Shown here piece by piece: positions 63,088 to 64,000 of a DNA stretch of 64,000 nt. The DNA lies in NCBI GenBank assembly GCA_013368325.1, contig JAACJK010000063.1, positions 496,001-560,000 of the forward strand, in the 5' to 3' direction. Source of the stretch: Ephemerocybe angulata. Its lineage: Eukaryota; Basidiomycota; Agaricomycetes; Agaricales; Psathyrellaceae. The position numbers were made by a program, and so were the translations under genes. The notes below the pieces were generated by a model. The model saw nothing but the letters and a program-made list of their open reading frames with translations, had not been told where the DNA came from and ran no database searches. Position 1 is the first letter of the stretch. Each line of letters starts with the position of its first letter.

Positions 63088-64000
63088 CTAGGAAAGCACA
63101 TGTGGGTCGAAGGATGGGTCGGTTTCGCCGTTGATTAAAACACTCGCATAGGGTGCACCAGGTGATGCACCGGGAAAGGGGGTAAATGACCCAACAGATC
63201 CTGTACCCCAAACACGATGGGGCGAGGCGAAGGGGATCCAATAGAGTGACTTGAAGAATGTGGTCCAGACCGCGCTACGAAGGATGTCAAATGATACACC
63301 TGACAGTATCTTCTTGAGTCGCTGCCAATGCTTGAAGTAGGGCATGCTGTGGTATTGGTCTGCCACCACGGATGACGTAGAGCTATGGGCATGTGCGGGG
63401 AAGAACAAGTCGAACACCCTGATCCATTCGTCCCGGGTAGCGTGCTTCCAACGAACGGCTGTAAATGCCGTAGCAAGATTGGCTTGATGAAATAGCGCTA
63501 GATCGGAGAACTGCTGATTTCGAGGAGTGGAGCGGAGACACGATACCCGGCTTGGAGTCCTTGGAGCTTTGGACAGTATGTCTGTGAAGAAGTTGTTCTG
63601 GAGCTGTCGAACAAATCCGTGCATTGACTCGTCCACCAGGATGTCGCGTTCTCTAGCGAATTCGAGTTTCCTGATCGAAGTAGTATCACCATCGTAGAGG
63701 GCGCATGGGACTTTACTTCCGAGGAACGGTGTGGCTGATCGAAATGGGAGGGCGGCACAAGGCGCCGGATGAGGGGGTGGCGGAGAAGGGACAGGTCCAT
63801 GTTGCGATGTGAGTGCGATATAAAGCGGGAGGTCTTCCTGGGGTAGCCGTTTACTTTCAAGCGCATAGTGAGTCTTGCTAAACCCCTCCGTGAAGTGTGG
63901 GGCCTCGCCTCGACCTCCAAGCGATATGTTCTCCAGAAAGACGATCCCTCTATCCGTTGAGATCGGGTATGGGAGATTGTTTGGATTGTCATCGTGGTAT
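63088..64000 (-). CDS. Paralogue of the 56.9-59.4 kb unknown protein, 5' end beyond window
   Basis: One frame is open from the right edge down to the stop at 63088 (about 303 codons). It shares with the other copy GIVFLENISLGGRG (versus GAVFLEEVTGYGLG), RWKHATRDEWIRVFDLFFPA (versus QWKHATYDEWARAFNILFPP), FFKSLYWIPF (versus MFRSLYWIPS) and ...VLINGETDPS (versus ILINGHSGPV). The first ATG in this frame at 63636 is internal; conservation extends upstream, so the start lies outside. A Pro-rich insert (PSPPPPHPAP) replaces part of the other copy. Confidence 0.75.
   Translation of the reverse strand, partial: YHDDNPNNLPYPISTDRGIVFLENISLGGRGEAPHFTEGFSKTHYALESKRLPQEDLPLYIALTSQHGPVPSPPPPHPAPCAALPFRSATPFLGSKVPCALYDGDTTSIRKLEFARERDILVDESMHGFVRQLQNNFFTDILSKAPRTPSRVSCLRSTPRNQQFSDLALFHQANLATAFTAVRWKHATRDEWIRVFDLFFPAHAHSSTSSVVADQYHSMPYFKHWQRLKKILSGVSFDILRSAVWTTFFKSLYWIPFASPHRVWGTGSVGSFTPFPGASPGAPYASVLINGETDPSFDPHVLS

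Overview
The window is eukaryotic and almost certainly from a basidiomycete fungus of the class Agaricomycetes. The genes are split by many short introns (about 45-60 bp) with GT..AG ends. The gene types (a SET-domain protein with the NH.C and GEEITVNYG signature, F-box/LRR proteins, an OrsD-RecQ helicase, a DUF262-like protein, a hAT transposon) are those that multiply in agaricomycete genomes. A Cantharellales genome (Rhizoctonia/Ceratobasidium-like) would fit, but the sequence does not prove it. There are no rRNA genes, no tRNA that I could recognise, and no bacterial-style operons.

Layout. 1-18.8 kb is gene-dense: a SET gene running off the left edge (- strand), a small basic protein, a many-exon protein with a Zn-finger-like N-terminus and an NGN/KOW (Spt5-like) C-terminal half, and an F-box/LRR gene (- strand). 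A repeat-filled gap follows, then three co-oriented genes: a 168-aa protein, a long unknown protein with a weak ParB-like signature, and a ~1,900-aa OrsD + RecQ-type helicase resembling telomere-linked helicases. 18.8-35 kb is mostly repeats and decayed sequence: a dispersed AT-rich repeat, an array of hairpins, an intron-rich chromodomain gene beside a retropepsin fragment, G-rich and other minisatellites, and a 250-bp foldback element. 33.6-37.2 kb carries fragments of a kinase, a short unknown gene and an F-box/LRR-like gene.

37.5-55 kb is satellite DNA: a 61/74-bp family (about 3 kb) and then a 75-bp family (about 12 kb, roughly 155 units) with higher-order periods of 1,068 and 2,334 bp. 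An internally deleted hAT transposon sits inside the second array, bounded by an 8-bp target-site duplication. 55-64 kb holds a second copy of the dispersed repeat, a three-exon gene of unknown function, a truncated DUF262-like gene, and a paralogue of the unknown gene that runs off the right edge.

The most coherent candidate for a functional unit is the 8.4-18.8 kb set: three tightly spaced genes on one strand that end in a large helicase. Together with the satellites and the degenerate TTAGGG-like G-rich tracts, it suggests a subtelomeric or otherwise heterochromatic region. That reading is inference. Splice sites were assigned by eye from consensus and frame continuity.
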